Source: Lasioglossum baleicum (taxonomy: Eukaryota > Arthropoda > Insecta > Hymenoptera > Halictidae). Taken from it: a stretch of 64,000 nt of DNA. The stretch is from NCBI RefSeq assembly GCF_051020765.1, contig NC_134936.1, positions 124,001 to 188,000 on the forward strand. Direction: 5' to 3'. The translations under genes were made by a program, and so were the position numbers. Shown in pieces: positions 1-8,266 of the stretch (the first letter of the stretch is position 1; each line of letters starts with the position of its first letter). The notes under the pieces were generated by a model. That model was not told the origin of the DNA. It saw only the letters and a list, made by a program, of their open reading frames with translations, and did not search any database.

Positions 1-368
1 GTTCTCACAGAACGCCGTCTATGCACACAGCATAGACGTAACAGGTCACACAGACCGCCGACTATATTGATAGTCGTAACAGTTCACACAGAACGCCGTC
101 TATGCACACAGCATAGACGTAACAGGTCACACAGACCACCGACTATATTGATAGTCGTAACAGTTCACACAGAACGCCGTCTATGCACACAGCATAGACG
201 TAACTGGTCACACAGACCGCCGACTATATTGATAGTCGTAACAGTTCACACAGAACGCCGTCTATGCAGACAGCATAGACGTAACAGGTCACACAGACCG
301 CCGACTATATTGATAGTCGTAACAGTTCACACAGAACGCCGTCTATGCACACAGCATAGACGTAACAA
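1..368. repeat. 81-bp hairpin minisatellite, about 4.5 copies
   Basis: Exact 81-bp period with unit starts at 1, 82, 163, 244 and 325. Each unit is two related half-units of 43 and 38 bp, and each half holds two inverted repeats. Half A has GTTC-ACACA-GAAC and CGTCTATGC-ACACA-GCATAGACG. Half B has GGTC-ACACA-GACC and CGACTAT-ATTG-ATAGTCG. The few differences between units fall in loops or spacers. The array begins about 20 bp beyond the pol stop codon of the minus-strand Gypsy element, so it may be that element's 3' noncoding region or LTR. Its 81-bp length keeps frames open by chance; it is not a gene. Confidence 0.95.
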
Positions 369-388
369 TCGCACAAAACACACCATTG

Positions 389-2434
389 CTAGTCTGATTC
401 ATTAAACTCATTCGAAACTTGGCACTCGGGCATTTTTTGAACTCTATCATGCGCATACTTATATGTGCGATTACCCGTTAAGGATTTTAAGAGGTATCTG
501 TCTCCATTAAGAACTTCAATGATTTTAAATGGGCCTCTAAATTTAGGGTCAAGTTTGGTCTGATTTCGTTCCTCATTTAGAATTAACACGAAGTCTCCTG
601 TTTTAAATTTAACTAATTTGGACTTTGTGCTGTCAAATCTGGTTTTGTCGCATTCGGCATTTTTTGTAATATTGCGCGCCGCACACTCTCTCACCTCAGA
701 AAGATCTACTGCAGCTTCTGCATCATCTGGAGTCAATAAGTTCAAGGGTCTAGCTACGCGTCCTATCAGAAGCTCTAAGGGGCTCGCTTTAGTTACCCGG
801 TGAATAGTGCTATTCAAGGCTAACTGAATATCACTCAACGCGTCCTGCCATGATCGTTCGCCTGTCTCAACAGACGTCAACATGGATTTTAACGTGCTCA
901 TGACCCTTTCAACCTGCCCATTGGCACGGCTAGAACCCGTGGCTATCAAGTGTAACTGAATGTTACTAGAATCGCAAAAATCTTTGAAGTCTTTACTTGC
1001 GAAGCATCTCCCCTGATCGGCAATTACTCGCTTTGGGGATCCAAATAAGGAAACACTCGATTGCAAAGCCTTAGTAACACTAGCGGTGTCAATGCGTAAA
1101 GTATGATAGAGTAAAACGAATTTAGTGAAGGCATCGATGAGGACTATGACGTATTCTTTAAGGTCATTTTTGCCGCTCAGTTTTCCGGTTATATCGATAT
1201 GGATGGTGTGCCACGGGACGCTAACTTTGGGAATGGGATGAAGTTCAGCTTGGACTTTACCTGATTGGGGCTTCGATACCTTACACGTAATACAATTGTC
1301 AACAAATTTGCGCACATACTTTGACATGTGCTCAAACCAGTAGTGTTCGTATAGTTTATCGAGTGTCTTTTCCCATCCCAAATGCATTATTGATTCGAGC
1401 ATGTGGTTGATTACTGACCATCGAAAGGATCGCGGTACGATCGGCAACCATCTTGTACGATTGTGCCTCTGGACTTTGCGGTACAAGACACCGGATCGAA
1501 TCTCATAAGTTTGAGCGGTTTCGAGTGAAAGTTCGTTGGTTCTTAGCTTTGTCATAATCGACTGGATCTCATCGTCTCGCTGTTGTTCAGCGAGGAGCCA
1601 GTTTTCAGAAAGGGTGGCTATATCAACGCGAACCTGTTCAATCCTCTCCGAAACAGGTGGGGTTGAAGTTGAACCTGTAGGCTCGGGAAGGTGGTTTCGA
1701 GATAAAAAGTCAACGTGACTCATTCGTGTGCCCTCTCTGTACATAATGTCAAAATCAAAGGCTTGTAAATAAGCCCACCATCTATGAACACGCGGAGTGA
1801 AGTCGACTTTATTTCTTGAGGCTTTGAGGGAGTTACAATCGGTAATCACGGTAAATTGACGCCCTTCTAAGTAATGGCGAAAATGCTTGATAGCATTTAC
1901 CACGGCTAGGGTTTCTAACTCATAAGAGTGATACCGGGATTCAGGTCCTGTGGTACGCTTGCTGAAATATTCAACGACATGAAGTTTATCGTCCACCTTC
2001 AGAAAGAAAATTGCGCCATATCCGTCGGCACTTGCGTCAGTGTGAATTTCAATTGGATAATTGGGGTTGAAAATGATTAGAACTGGTTCGTTCGTGAGAG
2101 TAAAGATAATTTTCTTACGGATTACTTCATGCTCAGGAGTCCAGCTAAGTTTACTTTTACCATTGTTGATTAAAAGAAAAAGCGGTCGCATGATCTGCGA
2201 GAAATTCGGGATAAATTTTCGAAAATAAGACGCGAGTCCGATAAACTGTCTCAACTGGTAGATGGTTTCCGGGGGCGGCAATTTGGTCAAGGCCTCGACT
2301 TTCCGCGGGTTGGGCATGACCTTCCCGGAGGAAACTTTATATCCGAGAAATTCAACACAACTTTTTAGGAATGAACATTTGGAGAATTTCAACGAAAATC
2401 CGGCTTTTGTCAAAAGGTCTAATACCGTGCGCAA
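389..2434 (-). CDS. Pol C-terminal part: RT thumb, RNase H and integrase (Gypsy copy 1)
   Basis: Continues the RT of the neighbouring segment in the same frame after a TGA at 2435-2437, so this is not an independent gene and its first codon is not a real start. Visible blocks are the RT connection (FLGYKVSS, FIGLASYFRKFIPNFS), RNase H (HTDASADGYGAIF, YELETLAVV, TDCNSLKASRN), the integrase zinc finger and core (HIDITGKLSG, IADQGRCFASKDF, SRANGQVERVMSTLKSML), and a C-terminal GPF-type motif (FRGPFKIIEVLNGDRYLL). It would process, copy and integrate the element's RNA. The length suits a complete Gypsy Pol tail. It is well preserved, so probably fairly young, but it is dead unless the stops are read through. 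Confidence 0.9.
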   Translation of the reverse strand: MRTVLDLLTKAGFSLKFSKCSFLKSCVEFLGYKVSSGKVMPNPRKVEALTKLPPPETIYQLRQFIGLASYFRKFIPNFSQIMRPLFLLINNGKSKLSWTPEHEVIRKKIIFTLTNEPVLIIFNPNYPIEIHTDASADGYGAIFFLKVDDKLHVVEYFSKRTTGPESRYHSYELETLAVVNAIKHFRHYLEGRQFTVITDCNSLKASRNKVDFTPRVHRWWAYLQAFDFDIMYREGTRMSHVDFLSRNHLPEPTGSTSTPPVSERIEQVRVDIATLSENWLLAEQQRDDEIQSIMTKLRTNELSLETAQTYEIRSGVLYRKVQRHNRTRWLPIVPRSFRWSVINHMLESIMHLGWEKTLDKLYEHYWFEHMSKYVRKFVDNCITCKVSKPQSGKVQAELHPIPKVSVPWHTIHIDITGKLSGKNDLKEYVIVLIDAFTKFVLLYHTLRIDTASVTKALQSSVSLFGSPKRVIADQGRCFASKDFKDFCDSSNIQLHLIATGSSRANGQVERVMSTLKSMLTSVETGERSWQDALSDIQLALNSTIHRVTKASPLELLIGRVARPLNLLTPDDAEAAVDLSEVRECAARNITKNAECDKTRFDSTKSKLVKFKTGDFVLILNEERNQTKLDPKFRGPFKIIEVLNGDRYLLKSLTGNRTYKYAHDRVQKMPECQVSNEFNESD

Positions 2435-3685
2435 TCACTCTAACCCTTCATTTACATCCCGCGAGGGAATTAAGATGTCATCCATGTACACGATGACATA
2501 AGAATAGACAAGGTCGCCTAAGGCCCTAGTGACAGCACGTTGGAAAACACTCGGAGCATTCCGTAAGCCGAAAGGCATTTTCAGGTATTCATACTGACCG
2601 TCGGGTGTCACAAAAGCAGTAAGTTCGATACTATCAGGGTGTACGGGAATTAAATTAAATCCACTAGCACAATTGAGACACGTGAAATAATTAGTATCAG
2701 CCAGGCGAGCGATTTGATCCTGAATCAAGGGTAAAGGAAATCGGTCAGGAACTGTGTTATGATTTAGTTCGCGGTAATCGACGCACATACGATCCGACCC
2801 ATCACGTTTCTTTACAAGCAGTATGGGACTTGCAAAAGGCGAACAGCTGGGTCGTATGATACGAGCCTCTAACATTTCTTTTATTTTATCGCGCACTAAT
2901 TGTCTCTCGTCAGGGGAGAGCCGGTATGGTCTACGTTGGACAGTCTTAGTAGGATCAACAAGCCGTATTTTAAGCTCACCGGTAGTCACACGTGTACGTG
3001 GCAAACCATCGATAAAAGTATCAGAGAATTCGTTTAACAAATTCGATAATTGGGCCTTGTGTTCAGGAGGTACATCAGTATCAATCTTATCAACGTCAAA
3101 GGGTTTAGAAACCTTACAACAATCTACCGCTTTAATTTTGGTTAACGAGAAACTATTCGCGGTCATTGTAATTGAAAACCCCTGTTTTAAAATATCGCGC
3201 CCGAGCATGACGTCATACTTCAAGCAGTTGTCAGGTACTGCATGAAATAGGACCTCAAAAGTATACCCGTTAACCGAGACCTCGCTTTGAATCTGGCAGG
3301 TACTAAATACTTTTGAGTTACCTATTCCTACGATCGAAATCACTGTGTTATGACGCGTACCAGAAAATCTACTCGCGGTTCCTTCCTTGATGAGAGAGCA
3401 TTCGGCACCGGAATCATAGCAAAATGAATACGACTCACCAGATTGTGTCAGCTGACTGATCACGGGTCGGATTTCGCATACATCGACTCGACGTTCGGCG
3501 TGCACGGCGTTGCTGCTGCCGCTCGTTGCCCGGAATGACGTCACACCGCTGCCGTTGTTGGTCGCTCCTGACCTGGTACAACGAGTCGAGACGTGTCCCT
3601 TTTCGCCGCAGCGATAACAAGTCACACTGTTCTTCACTTCTGGCCTCCCCGAACTGGTATTAAGAGGCACTTGTCCTCGCACCAT
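2435..3685 (-). CDS. Pol N-terminal part: zinc knuckle, protease and RT palm (Gypsy copy 1)
   Basis: Opens with a CCHC knuckle (CYRCGEKGHVSTRC), then a retropepsin-like protease with FCYDSGAECSLI (active-site DSG), then RT with DYRELNHNTVPDRFPLP, MPFGLRNAPSVFQRA and the catalytic VYMDDILI. It ends at a TGA (2435-2437) where the sense codon was probably CGA, a C-to-T change. The frame continues upstream through a first knuckle (CHSCGKLGHKAAEC) to the Gag segment, so the methionine at 3685 is internal rather than a start. Confidence 0.9.
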   Translation of the reverse strand: MVRGQVPLNTSSGRPEVKNSVTCYRCGEKGHVSTRCTRSGATNNGSGVTSFRATSGSSNAVHAERRVDVCEIRPVISQLTQSGESYSFCYDSGAECSLIKEGTASRFSGTRHNTVISIVGIGNSKVFSTCQIQSEVSVNGYTFEVLFHAVPDNCLKYDVMLGRDILKQGFSITMTANSFSLTKIKAVDCCKVSKPFDVDKIDTDVPPEHKAQLSNLLNEFSDTFIDGLPRTRVTTGELKIRLVDPTKTVQRRPYRLSPDERQLVRDKIKEMLEARIIRPSCSPFASPILLVKKRDGSDRMCVDYRELNHNTVPDRFPLPLIQDQIARLADTNYFTCLNCASGFNLIPVHPDSIELTAFVTPDGQYEYLKMPFGLRNAPSVFQRAVTRALGDLVYSYVIVYMDDILIPSRDVNEGLE

Positions 3686-3760
3686 CCTCTTGCGACATTC
3701 GGCGGCTTTGTGTCCCAGCTTACCACAGGAATGACACTGAACAGGGTTTGAAGGCGCTGG

Positions 3761-4483
3761 TTAATAACGCTTATTCTCTGCAGACAGTTCTGGCTCAGTA
3801 GAGTTGTATTTGCGTTTTGCGCTGGAAAATGCCTTCAGTTCCTGCTGCAGTCTGCTTCTGGTGGTGATGTCATTCGTAAATGTCAGGTGGTGTAGACGCC
3901 GATTAAACTGTGCGGTATGCGCAAGCACAACTGATACGGCGACCTCCTCGATGGTTTTCTTCGACCATCTTGACGTGAGGGTGGTCATAAGGCGGCTAGC
4001 GTAGGCAGCAAGACACTCGTCGTCCTTTGGCCGACCGTTCAAAAGGTTGATCACTGTCGCGGCACATGTTTCGATGCAACCGTAGCGGGCGAGAAAGATT
4101 TCCTTAAATTGCGCCCATGTCATTCCAGCAAATGACACCTGCGACAGCAACGTGGATGCCGATAGCTTCAACGCCTTGCTCAATGCGATAACGAGTGCTC
4201 CTCCATCCAAGGGTTTTTCCGTCATGCAAACGTCAATCGTCGAACACCAGGCACGTGGATCGGCGTCAGGTAATTCCGGATTGAATTGTGGTAGCGATAC
4301 CACAGGCGCACAAGGAAGTTTGATGGACTCGATAAGTCGTACCATGTTCTGGTTTTGCAGCTCCAATAGTGACCGCAAAATATCCGGATTTAATAATTGT
4401 GAGGTTTGATCAAATCCCACTTCTGATGTCGCGGCAGAAACATTTTGGCGCGACCCGTGCGCCCCGGCGTTAATACGTTTCAT
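3761..4483 (-). CDS. Gag (Gypsy copy 1), ends at a premature TAA
   Basis: Capsid-type Gag of the retrotransposon. It reads through LPQFNPELPDADPRAWC and ALSKALKLSASTLLSQV to a C-terminal basic stretch. The first in-frame ATG is at 4483; upstream in-frame codons run back only to 4534, where a TGA lies directly before them. The TAA at 3761-3763 corresponds to a lysine codon in the second copy (near 63370), and downstream codons stay in frame with Pol. So Gag and Pol were one polyprotein with both zinc knuckles between capsid and protease. Confidence 0.85.
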   Translation of the reverse strand: MKRINAGAHGSRQNVSAATSEVGFDQTSQLLNPDILRSLLELQNQNMVRLIESIKLPCAPVVSLPQFNPELPDADPRAWCSTIDVCMTEKPLDGGALVIALSKALKLSASTLLSQVSFAGMTWAQFKEIFLARYGCIETCAATVINLLNGRPKDDECLAAYASRLMTTLTSRWSKKTIEEVAVSVVLAHTAQFNRRLHHLTFTNDITTRSRLQQELKAFSSAKRKYNSTEPELSAENKRY

Positions 4484-4534
4484 CGTCGCGTGTCGGCTGT
4501 CGAGTATTCTGACCGTTTGACTCTGCGGAGACAC

Positions 4535-4852
4535 TCATCTCGATCGTTCGAGCGCTAAACAAAATCTGCCGGCCGGTCTCGGGCCATCGAGGGCCTTGCC
4601 TCGCATTCTCCCCACTCCGCAGAGTCACTCCGTCCACGTGCACGCATTCTAAAAGGGAGCCGATTTTGTTTGTCGCAGCCGCTCAAACGTTTCGGCTGCG
4701 CGTAAGAGAAACCGATCCCGACTCTTGCGGCCGATCAAACGTCTCGGCCGCGCTACAATGTAAATGCACGCGCGAGCACTCAGCAGCCGACTCCTGCAAC
4801 TTCCAACGGCCAATCCTTAACCTATGCTTATTCTAAAAACGCGCTTAAATCT
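4535..4852 (-). other. Non-coding GC-rich leader of Gypsy copy 1
   Basis: About 320 bp upstream of gag (minus strand) with no supported gene. It has scattered short inverted repeats, for example CGGCCGG-type blocks and related GCGGCCGA/TCGGCTGCG elements. No convincing tRNA-complementary primer site was found. It probably holds the 5' leader of the minus-strand element and its junction with the plus-strand LTR beginning near 4853. Confidence 0.4.
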
Positions 4853-5259
4853 ACGACATATATATATGTGGGTTTGAATTTGGAAAAGAAACAATCGTAT
4901 GATCGATGTGTACGATCCGCGGAAGGTGATCGGCGTCCGTTACGTGTTTCGGCCGCGGAACCGCCGATCGCGAGTTGTCACCTACCGGTCGAAACAAAGA
5001 GCGGTGACAACAACCTAAGCTAAAGTGTGTTGTTGAACGTATGTGTATGTATGTTTGGATGTGTAAGTGAGAGAGTATCGAGAGCGTGAGCGAGTTTATT
5101 CAAATGTAGAGCGATTGCGACCATTGCGAGCGAAGGTGCGACGAGAGCGGTTTAATTTGTCTAGAGCGATTGTAATTTTGTCAGTGTTACGTTTTTGTTC
5201 TTCTTCCGTGCCGTGTTCTTATTTGTAATTATACAATAAATTTCACCATTTATCCCACA
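4853..5259 (+). promoter_or_regulatory. Probable LTR of the SAP-Gag element
   Basis: A TATA-like run at 4857-4868 and AATAAA at 5235-5240 precede a CCCACA end at 5254-5259. A tRNA primer site follows 4 bp later. The order (TATA, polyadenylation signal, CA end, primer site) is that of an LTR. An inverted repeat GTTGTCACC (4974-4982) / GGTGACAAC (5003-5011) lies inside. The left end is not fixed because no second LTR exists in the window. Confidence 0.6.
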
Positions 5260-5263
5260 AAAT

Positions 5264-5281
5264 TGGGGGCTCGTCCGGGAT
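5264..5281 (+). other. Primer binding site complementary to tRNA-Pro
   Basis: The 18 bases TGGGGGCTCGTCCGGGAT are the classical tRNA-Pro primer site used by many retroviruses and some LTR elements. It sits just after the LTR end and about 100 bp before the Gag ATG. It marks the start of minus-strand DNA synthesis for this element. Confidence 0.9.
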
Positions 5282-5383
5282 ATTAATACAATCAGAACAC
5301 TGTTCGCGGGTGAAGGCTCTAACATTCGAGCACGTGAAGTTTGTGAAGTGAGAACAGCGAACTGAGGTGTAGAAAAGGTCATT

Positions 5384-6400
5384 ATGTCGGCAATTAGAAC
5401 TTTGAACGATTTTTCGATTGTCGAATTGAAGGAAATGCTGCGTGAACGAGGCTTATCCACATCGGGAGTAAAAGTGGACTTATACAATAGGTTGCTGGAC
5501 GCAGATCCATCCAGCGTTAAGGAGAGAACGACGGATCCCCTCGACGTCTTGGAGACGGGAATGCCCTTGGGGAAAACGGATGACCCCAATGCACTGCGCG
5601 AGGAAATTAACCAAAATGCGCTACTACAAGCTCAGTTACAACTCATGGAACATGAGAAGAGGATTGCAGAACGAGAGAGAATATTACTGGAACGTGAGCT
5701 CGCGATCGCACAACGTGAAATTGAAGTTCTAAGACTTTCCCAGCGGCAGGGCGGCAATCCCCAAACCTCAGGAACCGCTACCAACGGACAATCGAATCAC
5801 CACGTGACCTCTACTAGAGGTTTAACGGTCAAACAAATAATCGAACTGTTAGACTATTTCGATGGGAGTGATGATGTATGCGAAGATTGGATAGCAAAAA
5901 TTAGATACCTGCGAGGCGCCCACCAGTTAACCGACGAGATGGTGCGAGTAATGATGGTCCAGCGGATGAAGGGAAAAGCAGCAGATTGGTTCCACTCGAA
6001 AAAGGAAAACCTGTTCACTCCCATAGACCAGCTGCTTATTCATATAGAGAAAATGTTCCGATATCATACGAGCAAACTGGAACGGCGAAAACAGTTCGAG
6101 GAGCGGCAGTGGAAACGAGACGAAAAATTCGCAGACTACCTGCATCACAAGGTGATCCTTGCGAATCGAATAAAAATCGACGAGGACGAGCTTATCGATT
6201 ATATCATTGCGGGGATTCCGGATCCATCCTTGAGGGACCAGGCTAGGATACATGGGCATGCAACGAAGGAGTCATTACTGACAGCATTCGAGAAAGTAAC
6301 CCTGCGAGGAAAACCATCGACGATCGGGAGCGGCCTTACCGAGAGACCTGGGATGAGCAGAAAAAACAGGCGATACAACGGAGGTAACGAAACAGCGTAG
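5384..6400 (+). CDS. SAP-domain Gag of an LTR retrotransposon (pol missing)
   Basis: The ATG at 5384 fits the leader after the primer site. Residues about 8-43 form a SAP motif (FSIVELKEMLRERGLSTSG, VDLYNRL), a DNA/chromatin-binding fold. A charged coiled coil follows (about 70-125), then a retrotransposon capsid domain (VKQIIELLDYFDGSDDVCED to ITAGIP-type sequence, about 150-300). Gag would package the RNA; the SAP domain is unusual and may tether particles or DNA to chromatin (inference). The expected zinc knuckle is absent: the frame ends in NRRYNGG, and a shifted frame carries more Gag-like tail to about 6450. No protease or RT follows, so this is a truncated copy. Confidence 0.85.
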   Translation: MSAIRTLNDFSIVELKEMLRERGLSTSGVKVDLYNRLLDADPSSVKERTTDPLDVLETGMPLGKTDDPNALREEINQNALLQAQLQLMEHEKRIAERERILLERELAIAQREIEVLRLSQRQGGNPQTSGTATNGQSNHHVTSTRGLTVKQIIELLDYFDGSDDVCEDWIAKIRYLRGAHQLTDEMVRVMMVQRMKGKAADWFHSKKENLFTPIDQLLIHIEKMFRYHTSKLERRKQFEERQWKRDEKFADYLHHKVILANRIKIDEDELIDYIIAGIPDPSLRDQARIHGHATKESLLTAFEKVTLRGKPSTIGSGLTERPGMSRKNRRYNGGNETA

Positions 6401-6629
6401 TTACATATCCCCGCGAGCGCGAACGTAAGGAATCGGAAAAGACGCAATAGCCACCGGTACAAGCGAACGCCAGCATGGCAACCGCGAGTACAGGTGTACG
6501 TACATCTAAACCGTCGTCCCGTTCAAACAGCGAGAAGTATACATTGACGACAACATATTCGTCCGTACCTCGTACGATTTAGACAAAGGACTTCACGGTT
6601 CACCGAATCCCTATGGTCCGCGCTCTCAT
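6401..6629. other. Junction between SAP-Gag element and next Gypsy LTR
   Basis: About 50 bp of frame-shifted Gag tail, then unassigned sequence leading into the LTR of the next element. The exact LTR start could not be set because the matching 3' LTR is not in the window. Confidence 0.4.
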
Positions 6630-8158
6630 TATAAATAAGGCGAAATCGCGCGAATCGCTCTCTTCTAGTTCCGAATTTCATACAGTTCAGACACTCTTCT
6701 AATTCGGATCTCTTCCAGTTTCGGAATTCTTACTATTCAGTTCTATTGCGTCTTCAAGCCAGTTCAGTTCAGTCTTTTCTCGCGTTTTCGGACTCTATTT
6801 CAGATCGTTCACGATACTCAGGTCGAATTCCTCCTTACCATTTCTGCTATTTCATTGTATTTATACATCGCTTGGTTCTAAATTATTATTCGAGTTCGCC
6901 CGTGGATTATTATTACACATTTACAGATATTATTCTGGGTTATTTGTTGTACGAGGTTACTCGTAAACCATTACCGTTATTTTGTTTGTACGAGCTTGCT
7001 CGCATTATCATTCAAATTTATAATTGCTATTTTGTGCTATTTTGTTCGTACGAGCTTGCTCGCATTATCATTCAAATTTATAATTGCTATTTTGTGCTAT
7101 TTTGTTTGTACGAGCTTGCTCGCATTATCATTCAAATTTATAATTATTATCATGTGCTATTTTGTTTGTACGAGCTTGCTAGCATTATCATTCAAATTTA
7201 TAATTATTATCTTGTGCTATTTTGTTTGTACGAGTTTGCTCGCACTATCATCCAAATTTATAATTGCTATTTTGTGCTATTTTGTTGTACGAGGCTGCTC
7301 GTAAGTTATTAATCACTATTTCTCTGCTATTTTGCTTGTACGAGCTCGCTCGTGAATTACTGATTGTTATTCATTGCTATTTTGTTTGGTACGAGCTCGC
7401 TCGCAACTTTTTTGCGTTTTCTTTTATATATTGTAGCGTCATATATATTTCTTTCGAGCTTGCTCGCAAGCCGTCACCATATTTTGTTTCACGAGTTCTG
7501 CTCGCAAATCACTGCTGTATCTATTCTGGTTCATTATATTTTGTTTGTCTAAACCTATTATTCGCAGCTTTATTCAGCAACGCCTTGGTCCTCGATATCT
7601 AGAAGCTTGGTACTTCTAAAGTGTCGTTCCCAGTGACCGGTTAAAGTGATCGCGAAAGTGTGTGTGCGTGTGGTGGTTCATCGGGTTGTTCGACTCCGAC
7701 CTATTCCTCAAATTCCTCAGACTTCCTATGTTCGTTCTTCTAACCCTAAAATTGGTGTTTCAATCGTGTAGGTCTGAGCCCAGAGGGTGCTCGGTACCGA
7801 GAGAACACTAATTCCCTTCGATCGAAATCTCCTGCCCCGAATCGAGTAAACCCACGCGTTCGGACGAGTTGCACACACCCACATAGTGACACTTCGACCA
7901 CTGGGAACTGTCACTACTACCGCGACGTGTGTTAGTTCTACGCGGTGTTCACGACGGACGACGTCCGTCTCGGTTCGCATTTATTCCCGTCTTCGCTCTT
8001 TTTCAACAACAGACACCGGTATCGGGTCCCTGATCAGACGTGGACGTTACGCGCCACGTGGATCTAAGATCGTCTTAATAAATTACTCGGTTGCGTCCCC
8101 GCCCGGCCCGCTTCATTCTGTCGGACCATTTCCGACCCGAGACGTAACAGGAGAGTAT
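6630..8158 (+). promoter_or_regulatory. Long 5' LTR (promoter to U5) of the third Gypsy element
   Basis: A TATA box (TATAAATA, 6630-6637) begins the transcribed part. AATAAA at 8077-8082 lies about 80 bp before a tRNA-Ser primer site at 8162. If both signals are used, the R region is about 1.4 kb, which is very long, and it contains the palindrome array at 6952-7504. No supported protein is coded here; the open frames come from the repeats. Confidence 0.6.
6952..7504 (+). repeat. 60-bp tandem array with conserved CGAG-N4-CTCG palindrome, 11 copies
   Basis: Palindromes lie at 6952, 6991, 7051, 7111, 7171, 7231, 7290, 7341, 7392, 7455 and 7492, spaced exactly 60 bp through the core. The core forms are CGAGCTTGCTCG, CGAGGTTACTCG, CGAGCTCGCTCG and CGAGGCTGCTCG; only the 7171 copy is broken (GCTAG). 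The AT-rich spacers diverge toward the array edges while the palindrome persists. It lies in the transcribed leader of the Gypsy LTR. Confidence 0.9.
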
Positions 8159-8161
8159 TTT

Positions 8162-8178
8162 TGGCGCAGTCGGTAGGA
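8162..8178 (+). other. Primer binding site complementary to tRNA-Ser
   Basis: TGGCGCAGTCGGTAGGA matches the complement of the insect tRNA-Ser 3' end including CCA, the primer type used by 17.6/297-like Gypsy elements. It is about 90 bp upstream of the gag ATG. Confidence 0.85.
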
Positions 8179-8266
8179 CACGACGATCGCCGAATAAAAC
8201 CGGTCGTTGGTTGTTGAAGTTTTAATCTGAATTCTTCTTCTTTCTCGCCCCTTAGGCGGCTTATAC

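Larger units (their letters stand above)
389..4850 (-). mobile_element. Ty3/Gypsy LTR retrotransposon, copy 1 (gag-pol plus 5' leader)
   Basis: One continuous gag-pol frame on the minus strand, from about 4483 down to 389, codes Gag, two CCHC knuckles, aspartic protease, RT, RNase H and integrase in the usual Gypsy order. Only two in-frame stops break it: TAA at 3761-3763 and TGA at 2435-2437. No env-like frame follows. The LTRs are not identified: the right side (4535-4850) is GC-rich leader-like sequence, and the left side is the hairpin array. A second copy lies at 61684-64000 on the same strand. The family is clear; the element ends are not fixed. Confidence 0.9.

Noticed and set aside
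1..405. CRISPR-like array or 112-codon gene
   Set aside because: The context is a eukaryotic retroelement, the units are contiguous without unique spacers, and the frame is open only because 81 is divisible by 3.
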